From: Megasphaera lornae
GTDB lineage: Bacteria > Bacillota > Negativicutes > Veillonellales > Megasphaeraceae
Assembly (NCBI RefSeq): GCF_000214495.1
Contig: NZ_AFIJ01000004.1
Span: 36,596 to 100,595, forward strand
Length of the DNA: 64,000 nt
Reading direction: 5' to 3'
Part shown: positions 1 through 8,420 of the stretch, piece after piece
How positions within the stretch are numbered: position 1 is the stretch's first letter
Layout of the letters: each line of letters opens with the position of its first letter
The notes under the pieces: generated by a model
What the model was told of the DNA's origin: nothing
What the model saw: the letters and a program-made list of their open reading frames with translations, nothing else
The model's database searches: none
Program-made: the position numbers and the translations under genes

Positions 1-219
1 TTCATGGCCACGGATATGGTTACGGCGCCGATTACGCTGAAAGGACAAATGCTGTTTGCGTTAGGATGCGGCATTATTACCGTCTTGATTCGTCTCTTGG
101 GTGGGTATCCCGAAGGGGTTTGCTACTCTATTTTATTGATGAATGCGTTGACACCGTTGATTGATCGGGTTGTAAAACCCAAGGTCTTTGGCGCAGTGAA
201 GACAAAGGGGGCGAAATAA
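1..219 (+). CDS. rnfD: RnfD C-terminal fragment (5' end outside window)
   Basis: Only the last 72 or so residues are present; the frame is open to the first base of the window. The fragment is hydrophobic, with the conserved RnfD/NqrB tail ([19 protein letters not shown]) in which the last membrane helices end in a short basic tail. RnfD is a membrane subunit of the Rnf complex that carries covalent FMN. The flavin attachment site lies upstream of the window and cannot be checked. The stop codon is one base before the start of rnfG, and the order D-G-E-A-B is the usual Rnf order, which makes the assignment firm despite the truncation. Confidence 0.9.
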   Translation, partial: FMATDMVTAPITLKGQMLFALGCGIITVLIRLLGGYPEGVCYSILLMNALTPLIDRVVKPKVFGAVKTKGAK

Positions 220-220
220 G

Positions 221-775
221 ATGGCCGAGAACAAAGGAAACAACTTAGTAAAAATTGCTATGAATTTGATCTTAACCTGTCTTGTTTCCGGCTGTATTAT
301 CGGTGCCGTCTTCTTTATTACGGGACCTACGGCGCGTGCTAAAGCGGAACAGATGAAGGAAGAATCCATGCGCGGTTTAGTTCCGCAGGCTGAAAAATTC
401 ACGCCCGTTGCCGGTGAAAAAGATACCTTTGTAGCGGAAAAAGACGGGAAAAAGATTGCGTATATTATTCCTACGGCACCGAAAGGATACGGCGGTCCTA
501 TTAAATTGTTGACGGCAGTAAGTACGGACGGCACGGTAATCGACTATGTCGCGCTGGAAGCCAATGAAACCCCGGGGTTGGGCGATCGCGGTGCAAAAGA
601 GCCGTTTAAAAGTCAAATAAAAGGGAAAAAAGAAGCATCTCTGGAAGTTACCAAGGATCCGAGTCAAAAAGACAAAGTACAAGCGATGACAGGGGCTACC
701 ATTTCTTCCCGCGCCTTTACTTTGGGCGTTAAGCAGGCTGTAGAAAAAGCGGCACAGATGGGAGGGAAATCATAA
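221..775 (+). CDS. rnfG: RnfG, FMN-carrying subunit of ferredoxin:NAD oxidoreductase
   Basis: 184 residues. One N-terminal membrane helix (about residues 12-34) is followed by an extracytoplasmic FMN-binding domain. The flavinylation motif TGATIS is seen at residues 157-162, with T160 as the expected phosphoester-linked FMN acceptor. RnfG passes electrons between RnfD and the other subunits outside the membrane. The start lies one base after the rnfD stop, and the stop overlaps the rnfE start (TAATG), so the genes are translationally coupled. The apbE gene at the end of this operon encodes the enzyme expected to attach the FMN. Confidence 0.95.
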   Translation: MAENKGNNLVKIAMNLILTCLVSGCIIGAVFFITGPTARAKAEQMKEESMRGLVPQAEKFTPVAGEKDTFVAEKDGKKIAYIIPTAPKGYGGPIKLLTAVSTDGTVIDYVALEANETPGLGDRGAKEPFKSQIKGKKEASLEVTKDPSQKDKVQAMTGATISSRAFTLGVKQAVEKAAQMGGKS

Positions 776-1398
776 TGAATCTTTGGAAAGTATTTAGCCG
801 AGGCATTATTGAAGAAAATCCGTACTTTGTATTGGCCTTGAGTCTGTGTCCGGGTTTGGCGGTTACGACCAGTGTTATTAACGGCTTGACCATGGGCTTG
901 ACGGTATGGTTCGTTATTACGTCCAATAATGTGGTAGTATCTATTATTCGTCGTACGATTAATAAAAAAGTACGGGTACCTGTGTACATTACCTGTATTG
1001 CCACGATTGTTACGTGTGTACAATTGGTATTACAGGCCTATGCGCCGGAACTATATAAGGCGCTGGGCGTATATTTGGATTTGGTGGTTGTATTTGCCAT
1101 TATTTTGGCTCGTGCCGAATCGGTAGCTTCCAAAAACGGTATTGTCGTATCTTTCTTGGACGGCATGGGCATGGGCGTAGGGTTTACAGGCGCCATGCTT
1201 ATTATTTCCGTGGTTCGTGAACTGTTCGGTAACGGCACCTTGTTGGGGATTCCCATGTTCGGACCGTCGTATCAGCCGGCACTTATTTTGGCATTGCCGC
1301 CGGGAGCGTTTATGTTAATCGGTTTCTTTATGGCGGGGATTAAGATGTGGAATAATGCTCGTGAAAAAGCGAAACAAATGAAAGGGAGTGAAGGATAA
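775..1398 (+). CDS. rnfE: RnfE, membrane subunit of Rnf complex
   Basis: 207 residues, almost entirely hydrophobic with about six membrane segments; contains the family blocks ENPYFVLALSLCPGLAVT near the N-terminus and DGMGMGVGFTGAM in the middle. RnfE and RnfA are homologous, antiparallel integral membrane subunits that form the ion-translocation core and hold an intramembrane iron-sulfur centre. The start overlaps the rnfG stop, and the stop TAA overlaps the rnfA start by one base. Length is normal for the family (about 195-230). Confidence 0.95.
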   Translation: MNLWKVFSRGIIEENPYFVLALSLCPGLAVTTSVINGLTMGLTVWFVITSNNVVVSIIRRTINKKVRVPVYITCIATIVTCVQLVLQAYAPELYKALGVYLDLVVVFAIILARAESVASKNGIVVSFLDGMGMGVGFTGAMLIISVVRELFGNGTLLGIPMFGPSYQPALILALPPGAFMLIGFFMAGIKMWNNAREKAKQMKGSEG

Positions 1399-1973
1399 TG
1401 GGAGAATATTTTACCCTGTTCATCGGTGCCGTGTTGATTAACAACTTCGTTTTGACAAAATTTCTCGGCCTTTGTATTTTCTTCGGGGTTTCAAAAAATT
1501 TGAACGCCTCGATCGGCATGGGGTTTGCCGTTACTTCCGTTATTACCATGAGTACCGTGCTGGCATGGTTGTTATATAACTATGTATTAATGCCGTTGGA
1601 TCTTACTTTTTTACGAACCATTTCTTTTGTGGTACTAATCGCCAGCTTCGTACAGCTGTTGGAAATCGTCATTAAAAAAATGTCACCCACTTTATATAAC
1701 ATGTGGGGAATTTATTTGATGTTAATTGCCACCAACTGTATTGTACTTTCTGTACCGGTGATCAGTATTACCAATCATTACGGGTTTTTGGAAAATCTCG
1801 TATTTGCCGTCGGCTCCGGTTTGGGGTTTGCGTTGGCCTTGGTCTTGATGGCCAGCTGCCGGGAAAAATTGGATTATGCCGCAGTACCGGAGGCCTTGCA
1901 GGGAACTCCGATTGCGTTTATTGTAGCCGGCATGTTGGCTTTAGCTTTTCTCGGGTTCTCCGGTATGATATAA
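1398..1973 (+). CDS. rnfA: RnfA, membrane subunit of Rnf complex
   Basis: 191 residues with about six membrane helices. The N-terminal block FIGAVLINNFVLTKFLGLC contains the conserved Cys of the RnfA/RnfE family and is the clearest signature; the C-terminus ends in a short helix. Partner of RnfE in the membrane core of the complex. It overlaps rnfE by one base and is 24 bases before rnfB, which has its own strong ribosome site (GGAAAGGAG, 1976-1984). Confidence 0.95.
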   Translation: MGEYFTLFIGAVLINNFVLTKFLGLCIFFGVSKNLNASIGMGFAVTSVITMSTVLAWLLYNYVLMPLDLTFLRTISFVVLIASFVQLLEIVIKKMSPTLYNMWGIYLMLIATNCIVLSVPVISITNHYGFLENLVFAVGSGLGFALALVLMASCREKLDYAAVPEALQGTPIAFIVAGMLALAFLGFSGMI

Positions 1974-1997
1974 TGGAAAGGAGTTGGAATTAATATC

Positions 1998-2846
1998 ATG
2001 GAATATACGCAAATCGCTATTTCCGCGGTAGCTATTATGACTTGTATAGGCGTTGTCTTCGGGTTCATTTTGGCTTTTGCGGATAAAAAGTTTGCCATGG
2101 AAGAAAATCCGCTCATCGGTGAAGTGGAAGAAGCCTTGCCGAAAGGACAATGCGGGGCTTGCGGATTTGCAGGTTGTGCAAAATATGCGGAAGCCGTCGT
2201 GTTGGATCCCGAAGTAGCTCCGAATTTATGCGTGCCGGGGAAAAAAGAAGTGGCGGATATTGTAGCCAATTTAACCGGAAAAATTGCGGAAGAAACAGAA
2301 CCTCAATTTGCGCATGTTCGTTGTCGCGGCGGTTTAGGTATTGCCAAAGTGGCCTTTGAATACAAAGGAATTCACGACTGTGCCGCCGCCAAGTTGGTAC
2401 AACAGGGACCCAAGTTTTGTAAATTCGGCTGTTTGGGATTCGGAAATTGCGTGCGGTCTTGTCCGTTCGGCGCGATGACTATGGGGGAAAACGGCTTGCC
2501 GGTAGTGAACAAATCACTGTGTACCGGGTGCGGTAAATGTGCCGGCGTATGCCCCAACCATATTATTGAATTATTGCCGATGAGTGCGCCTGTCAGCGTA
2601 GGGTGTTCTTCGAAAGAAATGGGAGCGGCCGCCAAGAAAAACTGTTCGTCCGCTTGTATCGGTTGCGGCTTGTGTATGCGAAATTGTTCTCATGAAGGCG
2701 GTGTGAAAGTAGTGGATCACTTAGCCGTTGTTAATCCGGCTATTTGTCACAGCTGTGAAGAAGCTACTTGTATTACTAAATGTCCGACAAAAGCGATTAC
2801 GGCCATGTTGGAATCGCATCTTGTATCGGAAGAAAAGATAGGGTAA
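1998..2846 (+). CDS. rnfB: RnfB, iron-sulfur subunit of Rnf complex
   Basis: 282 residues. One N-terminal membrane helix is followed by a 4Fe-4S domain with C52, C55, C60 and C78, then ferredoxin-like Cys clusters (CTGCGKCAGVCP, CIGCGLCMRNC, CHSCEEATCITKCP). This is the ferredoxin entry point of the Rnf complex, on the cytoplasmic side. Start chosen at the ATG behind GGAAAGGAG with normal spacing. It is the last structural rnf gene here; apbE follows after four bases. Length is within the range of bacterial RnfB proteins, which vary in the number of C-terminal clusters. Confidence 0.95.
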   Translation: MEYTQIAISAVAIMTCIGVVFGFILAFADKKFAMEENPLIGEVEEALPKGQCGACGFAGCAKYAEAVVLDPEVAPNLCVPGKKEVADIVANLTGKIAEETEPQFAHVRCRGGLGIAKVAFEYKGIHDCAAAKLVQQGPKFCKFGCLGFGNCVRSCPFGAMTMGENGLPVVNKSLCTGCGKCAGVCPNHIIELLPMSAPVSVGCSSKEMGAAAKKNCSSACIGCGLCMRNCSHEGGVKVVDHLAVVNPAICHSCEEATCITKCPTKAITAMLESHLVSEEKIG

Positions 2847-2850
2847 ACAT

Positions 2851-3912
2851 ATGAGGGGAAAACGACGTATTATAGGATGGATACTTACGGCGTTTCTTGT
2901 CATTGCAGGCTGCTCCGGATGTGGTAAAACACAGACGGAGCAGTTTTTTGACAGAAACGGGGTGGCAATGGATACGACCGTATCGTTGCGGGCGGCCGGC
3001 GGAGACGCCCAAGGTGCATTACAAGAAAGTATGGATTTTATTAATCGCTTGGATCGGTTGGCCGGTACGAATCATGCTGATAGTGATGTCAGCAAAATCA
3101 ATGCGGCCGCCGGAAAATCGTATGTAGCGGTTGATCCCGACGTGTATGAAATGATTTCTTTTGCCAAGACGTACTCGGAAAAAAGTCGGGGTGCTTGGGA
3201 TATTAGTGTCGGTATATTTACTAAATTATGGGACATAGGAAATCCGGATGAACATATTCCGGCACCGGCGGAGATACAAAAACATTTGTCCTATGTAAAT
3301 TATAAGGATATTTTATTGCGTCCGTCGGATCATGCCGTAATGTTGGCAAAACCCGGCATGTATATTGATTTGGGCGGAGTTGCCAAGGGATTTGCCGTTG
3401 ATGAAATTCTCAAAATTTATAAAAAACACAAGGTCACTAACGGTCTGATTAACTTGGGGGCCAGCTCCATGTATGCGATGAATACGAATGCGAAGGGGAC
3501 TGCATGGAATATCGGTATTAAGCATCCGCGCGTGCAGGAAGACGGAACGTATTTGGGGATTGTTAAAATTCAAGATCAATTTTTATCCACATCCGGTGAT
3601 TATGAACGATATTTTATTAAAAACGGGGTACGATATCATCATATTTTTGATCCTAAAACCGGCTATCCGGCGCGTCACGGTGTCATGAGTGATTCCCTTG
3701 TTATTCAGGGAGATGTACCGCACGGCGGTATGTTGAGCGATATTTTAACGACGGTCGTATTTGTTTTGGGACCGGAAAAAGGGTTGGCATTTATAGAAAA
3801 TACGCCGGGCGTAGAAGGAGAAATTACCGGTACGGACGGTACGGTATATATGACGAAAGGATTTAAAAAGAATTTTTCCGATTTACATCCGGATTTTCAC
3901 TTAGCACAATAA
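2851..3912 (+). CDS. apbE: ApbE-family FAD:protein FMN transferase (lipoprotein)
   Basis: 353 residues with a lipoprotein signal: basic N-terminus, hydrophobic stretch and lipobox VIAGC with C21 as the lipidated Cys. Family motifs are visible in order: MDTTVSLR, DLGGVAKGFAVDEI, LSTSGDYERYF, HHIFDPKTGYP and the acidic/Thr metal site DILTTVVFVLG. The enzyme uses FAD and Mg to attach FMN through a phosphoester to Thr of proteins such as RnfG and RnfD. It starts four bases after rnfB, so it is probably co-transcribed with its substrates. The usual NLGGN motif reads NLGASSMYAMN here, a small departure. No clear terminator follows. Confidence 0.93.
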   Translation: MRGKRRIIGWILTAFLVIAGCSGCGKTQTEQFFDRNGVAMDTTVSLRAAGGDAQGALQESMDFINRLDRLAGTNHADSDVSKINAAAGKSYVAVDPDVYEMISFAKTYSEKSRGAWDISVGIFTKLWDIGNPDEHIPAPAEIQKHLSYVNYKDILLRPSDHAVMLAKPGMYIDLGGVAKGFAVDEILKIYKKHKVTNGLINLGASSMYAMNTNAKGTAWNIGIKHPRVQEDGTYLGIVKIQDQFLSTSGDYERYFIKNGVRYHHIFDPKTGYPARHGVMSDSLVIQGDVPHGGMLSDILTTVVFVLGPEKGLAFIENTPGVEGEITGTDGTVYMTKGFKKNFSDLHPDFHLAQ

Positions 3913-3980
3913 TAAGAATCAATATACATATATAATGCGCAGGTATTTGTATAAGGCATGTCTGTTTTGCACAAAACATA

Positions 3981-4009
3981 TTTACTTTTTCCTCATAATA
4001 TATGATAAT
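3981..4009 (+). promoter_or_regulatory. candidate promoter for the Lrp regulator
   Basis: TTTACT (3981-3986), 17-base spacer, GATAAT (4004-4009), about 50 bases before the gene start in an AT-rich gap. Spacing is ideal; the boxes are imperfect. Confidence 0.5.
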
Positions 4010-4058
4010 ATAGGCGTACATAATAGTTTTTAAATATTCGCAGAGGATGGTAGTAAAT

Positions 4059-4499
4059 ATGGATCATATTGATGATAAGATATTAACGATTTTAAAGAAG
4101 AACGGGAAAGCATCTGCGACGGAAATCAGCAAAGTCGTTGGCTTGTCAATTCCTGCCGTTGCCGAACGCGTACGTAAGATGGAACATGGCGGTGTTATTC
4201 AGGGATACGGAGCTAAAATCAGCCGCCGGAAGACAGGCTATAATGTGACTGCCTTTATTATGGTCAATCTGGAACGATCCGGAGAAGTGGAAGAATTTCG
4301 TGACAGTATTATCCGGTTTCCGCAAGTGTTGGAATGCCATCATATTGTAGGCGCTTTTGATTACTTGCTGAAAGTGTTGGTAAAAACACCGGATGATTTG
4401 GAACATTTTTTGATGGATGAATTGAATGAAATTCCTACGGTTGCTTCCTCACAGACCTTTATGTGCCTTTCGACAATCAAAGAAGAGTGGAATGTGTAA
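4059..4499 (+). CDS. Lrp/AsnC-family transcriptional regulator
   Basis: 146 residues. The N-terminal winged helix-turn-helix (DHIDDKILTILKKNGK, then SATEISKVVGLSIPAVAERVRKM) is followed by a RAM ligand-binding domain (CHHIVGAFDYLLKVLVKT). An in-frame ATG exists at 4047, but it sits inside the AGAGGATGG ribosome site, and MDHIDDKIL is the usual family start, so 4059 is preferred. The target and effector are not shown by the sequence; these proteins usually sense amino acids. It stands alone, with its own promoter and terminator. Confidence 0.9.
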   Translation: MDHIDDKILTILKKNGKASATEISKVVGLSIPAVAERVRKMEHGGVIQGYGAKISRRKTGYNVTAFIMVNLERSGEVEEFRDSIIRFPQVLECHHIVGAFDYLLKVLVKTPDDLEHFLMDELNEIPTVASSQTFMCLSTIKEEWNV

Positions 4500-4515
4500 G
4501 GAAGAAAGAAGCGGG

Positions 4516-4549
4516 AGAGAGCAGAAGAAAACTGCTCTCTTTTTTTATT
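4516..4549 (+). terminator. intrinsic terminator after Lrp gene
   Basis: Nine-base stem AGAGAGCAG/CTGCTCTCT (4516-4524, 4532-4540), seven-base loop, then a T run. Confidence 0.9.
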
Positions 4550-4577
4550 TGACCATAGAGACCGGACGTTTTATGAT
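4549..4577 (+). promoter_or_regulatory. promoter of ABC-F gene
   Basis: TTGACC (4549-4554), 17-base spacer, TATGAT (4572-4577), directly behind the Lrp terminator and 60 bases before the ABC-F start. Confidence 0.7.
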
Positions 4578-4636
4578 AAGAATAAAAACAGCGATCATCG
4601 GCGGTGCGCCGGTGAAGTGCATAAGAGGTGTCACGG

Positions 4637-6538
4637 ATGGGGAGTATAAAAGTACAGAAATTAACAAAGTCATTCGGCATACATACCGTTTTTAAGGATG
4701 TATCCTTTGAATTACATCGCGGGGAGCGGTTAGGTTTGATCGGGGCGAACGGGGCGGGAAAATCCACGTTATTAAAATGTCTTATAGGGGAAGAAGAGTA
4801 CGATGACGGGAATTTTATCGTATCGGCCGGTGAAACCGTCGGCTATTTGCAGCAAAATATTACCTATGATGCGGGGCTTACATTGCGGCAATTGCTTACC
4901 GAGGCATGGCAGGATGTGCTGCGATTGGAAAAGCAATTAAAAGAGACGGAACAAGTTATGCGGGAACGTCCTCAGGATACGGAACTGATGGGGCGGTATG
5001 CACGCATGCAGGAAAAATTTGAATGGCTCGGCGGCTTCGCGTATGAAAGTATGTCTCGTAAGATTGTACAGGGATTGGGGTTTTCGGCAGCCGATATGGA
5101 ACGCCCGGTACAAGAATTTTCAGGCGGTCAAAAAACACGTATTAATTTGGCAAAAGCGTTAGTACGGCGACCGGATTATTTATTCTTGGATGAACCGACA
5201 AATCATTTGGATGTGGACATGTTGGAATGGCTGGAAACCTATTTATTGTCGTATGAAGGCGGTATTTTGATTGTTTCACATGATCGGTATTTTTTAGATC
5301 GGGTAGCTACGGGAATTTTGGACTTAACCGACGGCGGTGTAAAAAAATATAAGGGGAATTACACGCAGTACAAAATACAGTATCGACAACAGCGAGATGC
5401 CTTGGAAAAAGCGTATCAAAAGCAACAGGAACATATTCGGGAAACCGAAGACTACATACGAAAATACAAGGCCGGTATTAAAGCGAAACAAGCGCGCGGT
5501 CGTCAATCTCAATTAAACCGGCTGGAACGAATTGACCTGAATCCGGAAGCGGCTACGTTGAAATTTTCTTTTTCGCCGGCCGTAGAGAGCGGCCAAAAAG
5601 TGTTAGTATTGGATGATGTTTGCGGCGGCTATACGGGGAAGCCGTTATTTTCGCATCTCTCGCTTTCCATCCGTCGCGGCGAAACGGTGGCTTTGGTGGG
5701 CGCGAACGGCACGGGGAAAACGTCGTTGTTGAAGCTGATTATGGGAGAAACGACGCCGACTTCCGGGCATATTGTGTGGGGCAGTCGGGTACAACCGGGA
5801 TATTTTTCGCAGGAACATACGGAATTTAACGGCCGCACTACGGTATTGGCGGAAATTATGGATACCTTCAGCTATGGAGAAGAAGAAGCACGTTCCGTAT
5901 TGGGACGGTTTTTATTCAGAGGGGATGAAGTCGATAAAACGATTGGCGCATTAAGCGGCGGGGAACAAGCGCGGTTGGCGTTGCTGAAATTATTTTTACA
6001 AGGTCCCAATTTCTTGATTTTGGACGAACCGACGAACCATTTGGATATTCCTACCCGGGAAATATTGGAAAAAGCGCTGCTGGATTTTGGCGGGACGTAT
6101 TTAGTGGTTTCGCATGACCGCTATTTTTTGGATACCATTGCCGGCCGTACGTTGGTATTGGAAAATCGGACAGTAAAAGAATATTTGGGAAACTATTCCT
6201 ATTATCGGGAAAAACGGCAAGAAGAACAGCAAGCCGCACAGGAAAAGGCGGAACCCGCAACGGCAATCCCGAAAAAAAAGGAAGCGACAGGAAAAATACG
6301 GGCTTCGGAGCATATAAAAAAAAGCGCCCCTTCTTCCTACGGTAAGGAAAAACAGTTGGAAACCATAGAAATGAAGATTGCTGAATTGGAGGCTACCGTA
6401 AAAATGTATGAAGTGCAGTTGTCTTTACCGGAAAATATGGCGGACAGTCAAAAATTAATGACCCTCAATGAGCAGTATGAAAAGACCGTGGAAGCGTTGC
6501 AACAGGCCTATGAAAAGTGGGAAACGTTGGCCGAATAA
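4637..6538 (+). CDS. ABC-F family ATPase (ribosome-associated type)
   Basis: 633 residues from the ATG at 4637, which has AAGAGGTG six bases upstream; an in-frame GTG at 4628 overlaps that site. Two nucleotide-binding domains without membrane segments: first with GANGAGKST, FSGGQKTRI and LFLDEPTNHLD, second with GANGTGKTS, LSGGEQARL and LILDEPTNHLD. Between them is a charged helical linker (the P-site tRNA interaction motif region) and at the C-terminus a basic segment plus coiled coil of the Uup/YfmR kind. ABC-F proteins act on the ribosome to resolve stalls or protect against antibiotics; no resistance-type context is seen, so a housekeeping role is more likely. Confidence 0.92.
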   Translation: MGSIKVQKLTKSFGIHTVFKDVSFELHRGERLGLIGANGAGKSTLLKCLIGEEEYDDGNFIVSAGETVGYLQQNITYDAGLTLRQLLTEAWQDVLRLEKQLKETEQVMRERPQDTELMGRYARMQEKFEWLGGFAYESMSRKIVQGLGFSAADMERPVQEFSGGQKTRINLAKALVRRPDYLFLDEPTNHLDVDMLEWLETYLLSYEGGILIVSHDRYFLDRVATGILDLTDGGVKKYKGNYTQYKIQYRQQRDALEKAYQKQQEHIRETEDYIRKYKAGIKAKQARGRQSQLNRLERIDLNPEAATLKFSFSPAVESGQKVLVLDDVCGGYTGKPLFSHLSLSIRRGETVALVGANGTGKTSLLKLIMGETTPTSGHIVWGSRVQPGYFSQEHTEFNGRTTVLAEIMDTFSYGEEEARSVLGRFLFRGDEVDKTIGALSGGEQARLALLKLFLQGPNFLILDEPTNHLDIPTREILEKALLDFGGTYLVVSHDRYFLDTIAGRTLVLENRTVKEYLGNYSYYREKRQEEQQAAQEKAEPATAIPKKKEATGKIRASEHIKKSAPSSYGKEKQLETIEMKIAELEATVKMYEVQLSLPENMADSQKLMTLNEQYEKTVEALQQAYEKWETLAE

Positions 6539-6553
6539 TTTGAGAAAAGTGAG

Positions 6554-6585
6554 AAAAAAGAATGAATATCTTCATTCTTTTTTTT
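6554..6585 (+). terminator. intrinsic terminator after ABC-F gene
   Basis: A-rich stem AAAGAATGAA/TTCATTCTTT around a TATC loop, followed by a T run. Confidence 0.85.
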
Positions 6586-6632
6586 TATTATATATTTTAT
6601 AAGAAATTTATATTATTAAACGTTTAACTTAC

Positions 6633-6660
6633 TTTACAAGCGATTATTACATGGTATACT
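6633..6660 (+). promoter_or_regulatory. promoter of FAD-linked dehydrogenase gene
   Basis: TTTACA (6633-6638), 16-base spacer, TATACT (6655-6660), 31 bases before the gene start. Confidence 0.75.
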
Positions 6661-6691
6661 AAACCTATTATATAAGGAAAGGATGATACGT

Positions 6692-8101
6692 ATGCAAACT
6701 CATTTTAACCCGGTGACGCCGGAAGTATTGGCGGCGTTACGACAAGCGGTAGGAGACAAATATGTCAAAACGGACGAGGACTGTCTCACGGCATATCAAA
6801 CGGATGAAGAAGGAAATTCCCATTTTTTTCAAAAACCGGAAGTGGTGGTTTTTCCCGGTACTACGGAAGAAGTGGCGCAAATCGTTAAATTGGCCAATAC
6901 GTATGTGGTCCCGATTACGCCCCGCGCGGCCGGAACGGGGGTGGCGTGCGGTGCAATTCCCATTTACAAAGGCATTGTGGTGGAACTGGAACGGATGAAT
7001 AAAATTTTGACATTGGATGCGGAAAATATGTATGCCGTTTGTCAACCAGGCGTGTTGACGGGGGACTTGCAGCGGGAAGCGAAAAAATACGGCCTGTTAT
7101 ATGCCGGTGATCCCTCCAGTTCCGACAGTTGTCAGATTGGCGGCAACGTTGCCAATAATGCGGGCGGTAATAAAGCAGTTCGTTACGGTACGACACGCCA
7201 TCAGATTTACAGCTTGCAAGTCGTGACGCCGACCGGAGAGATTGTGACGGTGGGCGGTCGTTTGCAAAAATGTTCTTCCGGCCTTTGCTTGGAACAACTG
7301 ATTGCCGGCTCGGAAGGAATTTTGGGAATTATTACTGAAATAACTTTGCGGTTGCGTCCTCTGCCTCCGTATGCGTTTAACATGGTATGTGTATTTACGG
7401 ATGATACGGCGGCGTTTGCGTTGCCCAATAAAATTTTAAAAGCGGGTATCAATCCGACGAGTATTGAATATATGGATAGAGAAGCGCTGCAAATGACGTG
7501 CAAGTTTTTAGATATGTCCATGCCGCATGTACAAGAAGGGTGTTCGTATGTGATTGTCACAGTAGAAACGTTTGATGAAGCCGAACTGGATCGCAAGATG
7601 GAACAACTCTGTGATTTGGCGGAACAAAACGGTTCGATTGATGAATTTGAAGCGGATAAACGGATTTGGACCTTGCGCAAACAATTTGCCGAAGCGGCAC
7701 GGAATATAGATAAAATGTATCAGGCGGAAGATTTTGTCGTGCCGTTGGATAAAATTTCGGCTATTACGGCGCAATTGCCGGAATTACGAGAAAAATATGA
7801 TTTATATTGTGTGACGGTTGCTCATATCGGGGACGGCAATATTCATGTATTGCCGCTAAATAACAAAGGACTTTCGCCGGAAGCTTGGTTTGAAAAGATT
7901 AAAGAATTTCATCGTGATTTATTTCCCAGAGTATATGCACTGGGAGGAAAAATGTCGGGAGAACATGGTATCGGCTATAAAAAACGGGATGAATTTGCAC
8001 GATGTACGTCGGCTGAAGAATTGCAGCTGATTCGCAGTATTAAACGGGCGTGGGATCCGAAGCAGATTATGAATCCCGGAAAACTCATTGCCGTTGAATG
8101 A
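6692..8101 (+). CDS. FAD-linked oxidase, GlcD/D-lactate dehydrogenase type
   Basis: 469 residues from the ATG at 6692, nine bases after AAGGAAAGG; an earlier in-frame ATG at 6683 directly follows that site. The N-terminal PCMH-type FAD domain shows PITPRAAGTGVACGA and SCQIGGNVANNAGGNK; the C-terminal substrate domain shows AHIGDGNIHV and SGEHGIGYKKR, whose histidines bind metal/substrate in this family. Family members oxidise D-lactate, glycolate or other 2-hydroxyacids and pass electrons to an electron-transfer flavoprotein or quinone. No etfAB or iron-sulfur partner is adjacent. With the CoA-transferase-like gene and fumarase downstream, a role in lactate use is a reasonable inference. Confidence 0.9.
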   Translation: MQTHFNPVTPEVLAALRQAVGDKYVKTDEDCLTAYQTDEEGNSHFFQKPEVVVFPGTTEEVAQIVKLANTYVVPITPRAAGTGVACGAIPIYKGIVVELERMNKILTLDAENMYAVCQPGVLTGDLQREAKKYGLLYAGDPSSSDSCQIGGNVANNAGGNKAVRYGTTRHQIYSLQVVTPTGEIVTVGGRLQKCSSGLCLEQLIAGSEGILGIITEITLRLRPLPPYAFNMVCVFTDDTAAFALPNKILKAGINPTSIEYMDREALQMTCKFLDMSMPHVQEGCSYVIVTVETFDEAELDRKMEQLCDLAEQNGSIDEFEADKRIWTLRKQFAEAARNIDKMYQAEDFVVPLDKISAITAQLPELREKYDLYCVTVAHIGDGNIHVLPLNNKGLSPEAWFEKIKEFHRDLFPRVYALGGKMSGEHGIGYKKRDEFARCTSAEELQLIRSIKRAWDPKQIMNPGKLIAVE

Positions 8102-8107
8102 GGCTGT

Positions 8108-8147
8108 GCGGCGACGCGTATTCGGGGGACGTGTCGCCGCTTTTGTT
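8108..8147 (+). terminator. intrinsic terminator after FAD-linked oxidase gene
   Basis: Eight-base stem GCGGCGAC (8108-8115)/GTCGCCGC (8133-8140) followed by TTTTGTT. Confidence 0.8.
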
Positions 8148-8275
8148 AGAAAAACAAGCGGTGCAGAACGCCGGCCATAGCATACGATACGGATATACGG
8201 TCGCCTGCCCGGGCGGAAAAGAGGCACCGGGTACAGCGGGGATACAAAACCGGCGGTAACGTATTTTCCATAATC

Positions 8276-8319
8276 AACCGTACGACAGGGGCGGTCCCGT
8301 CGTACGGTTGGTGCTTTTT
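8276..8319 (+). repeat. long inverted repeat in intergenic region, terminator-like
   Basis: AACCGTACGAC (8276-8286) pairs perfectly with GTCGTACGGTT (8299-8309), with an inner GGG/CCC pair, followed at a distance by TTTTT. It lies in the 319-base gap 8102-8420, where no gene is seen. It may be a second terminator or a structured leader for the next gene. Confidence 0.6.
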
Positions 8320-8420
8320 AGGGGGAGCTGTCGGCGGCGGTTGTAAGAATATCGGCGACAGGGGCTTGCAGATTCGGTCATCATCACGCATACTATAAGA
8401 ACAGGGGGGAGTTTTGGGGT

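Noticed and set aside
4047-4058. Longer N-terminus for the Lrp-family gene
   Set aside because: The ATG at 4047 overlaps the ribosome site that serves 4059, and the family starts at MDHIDDKIL.
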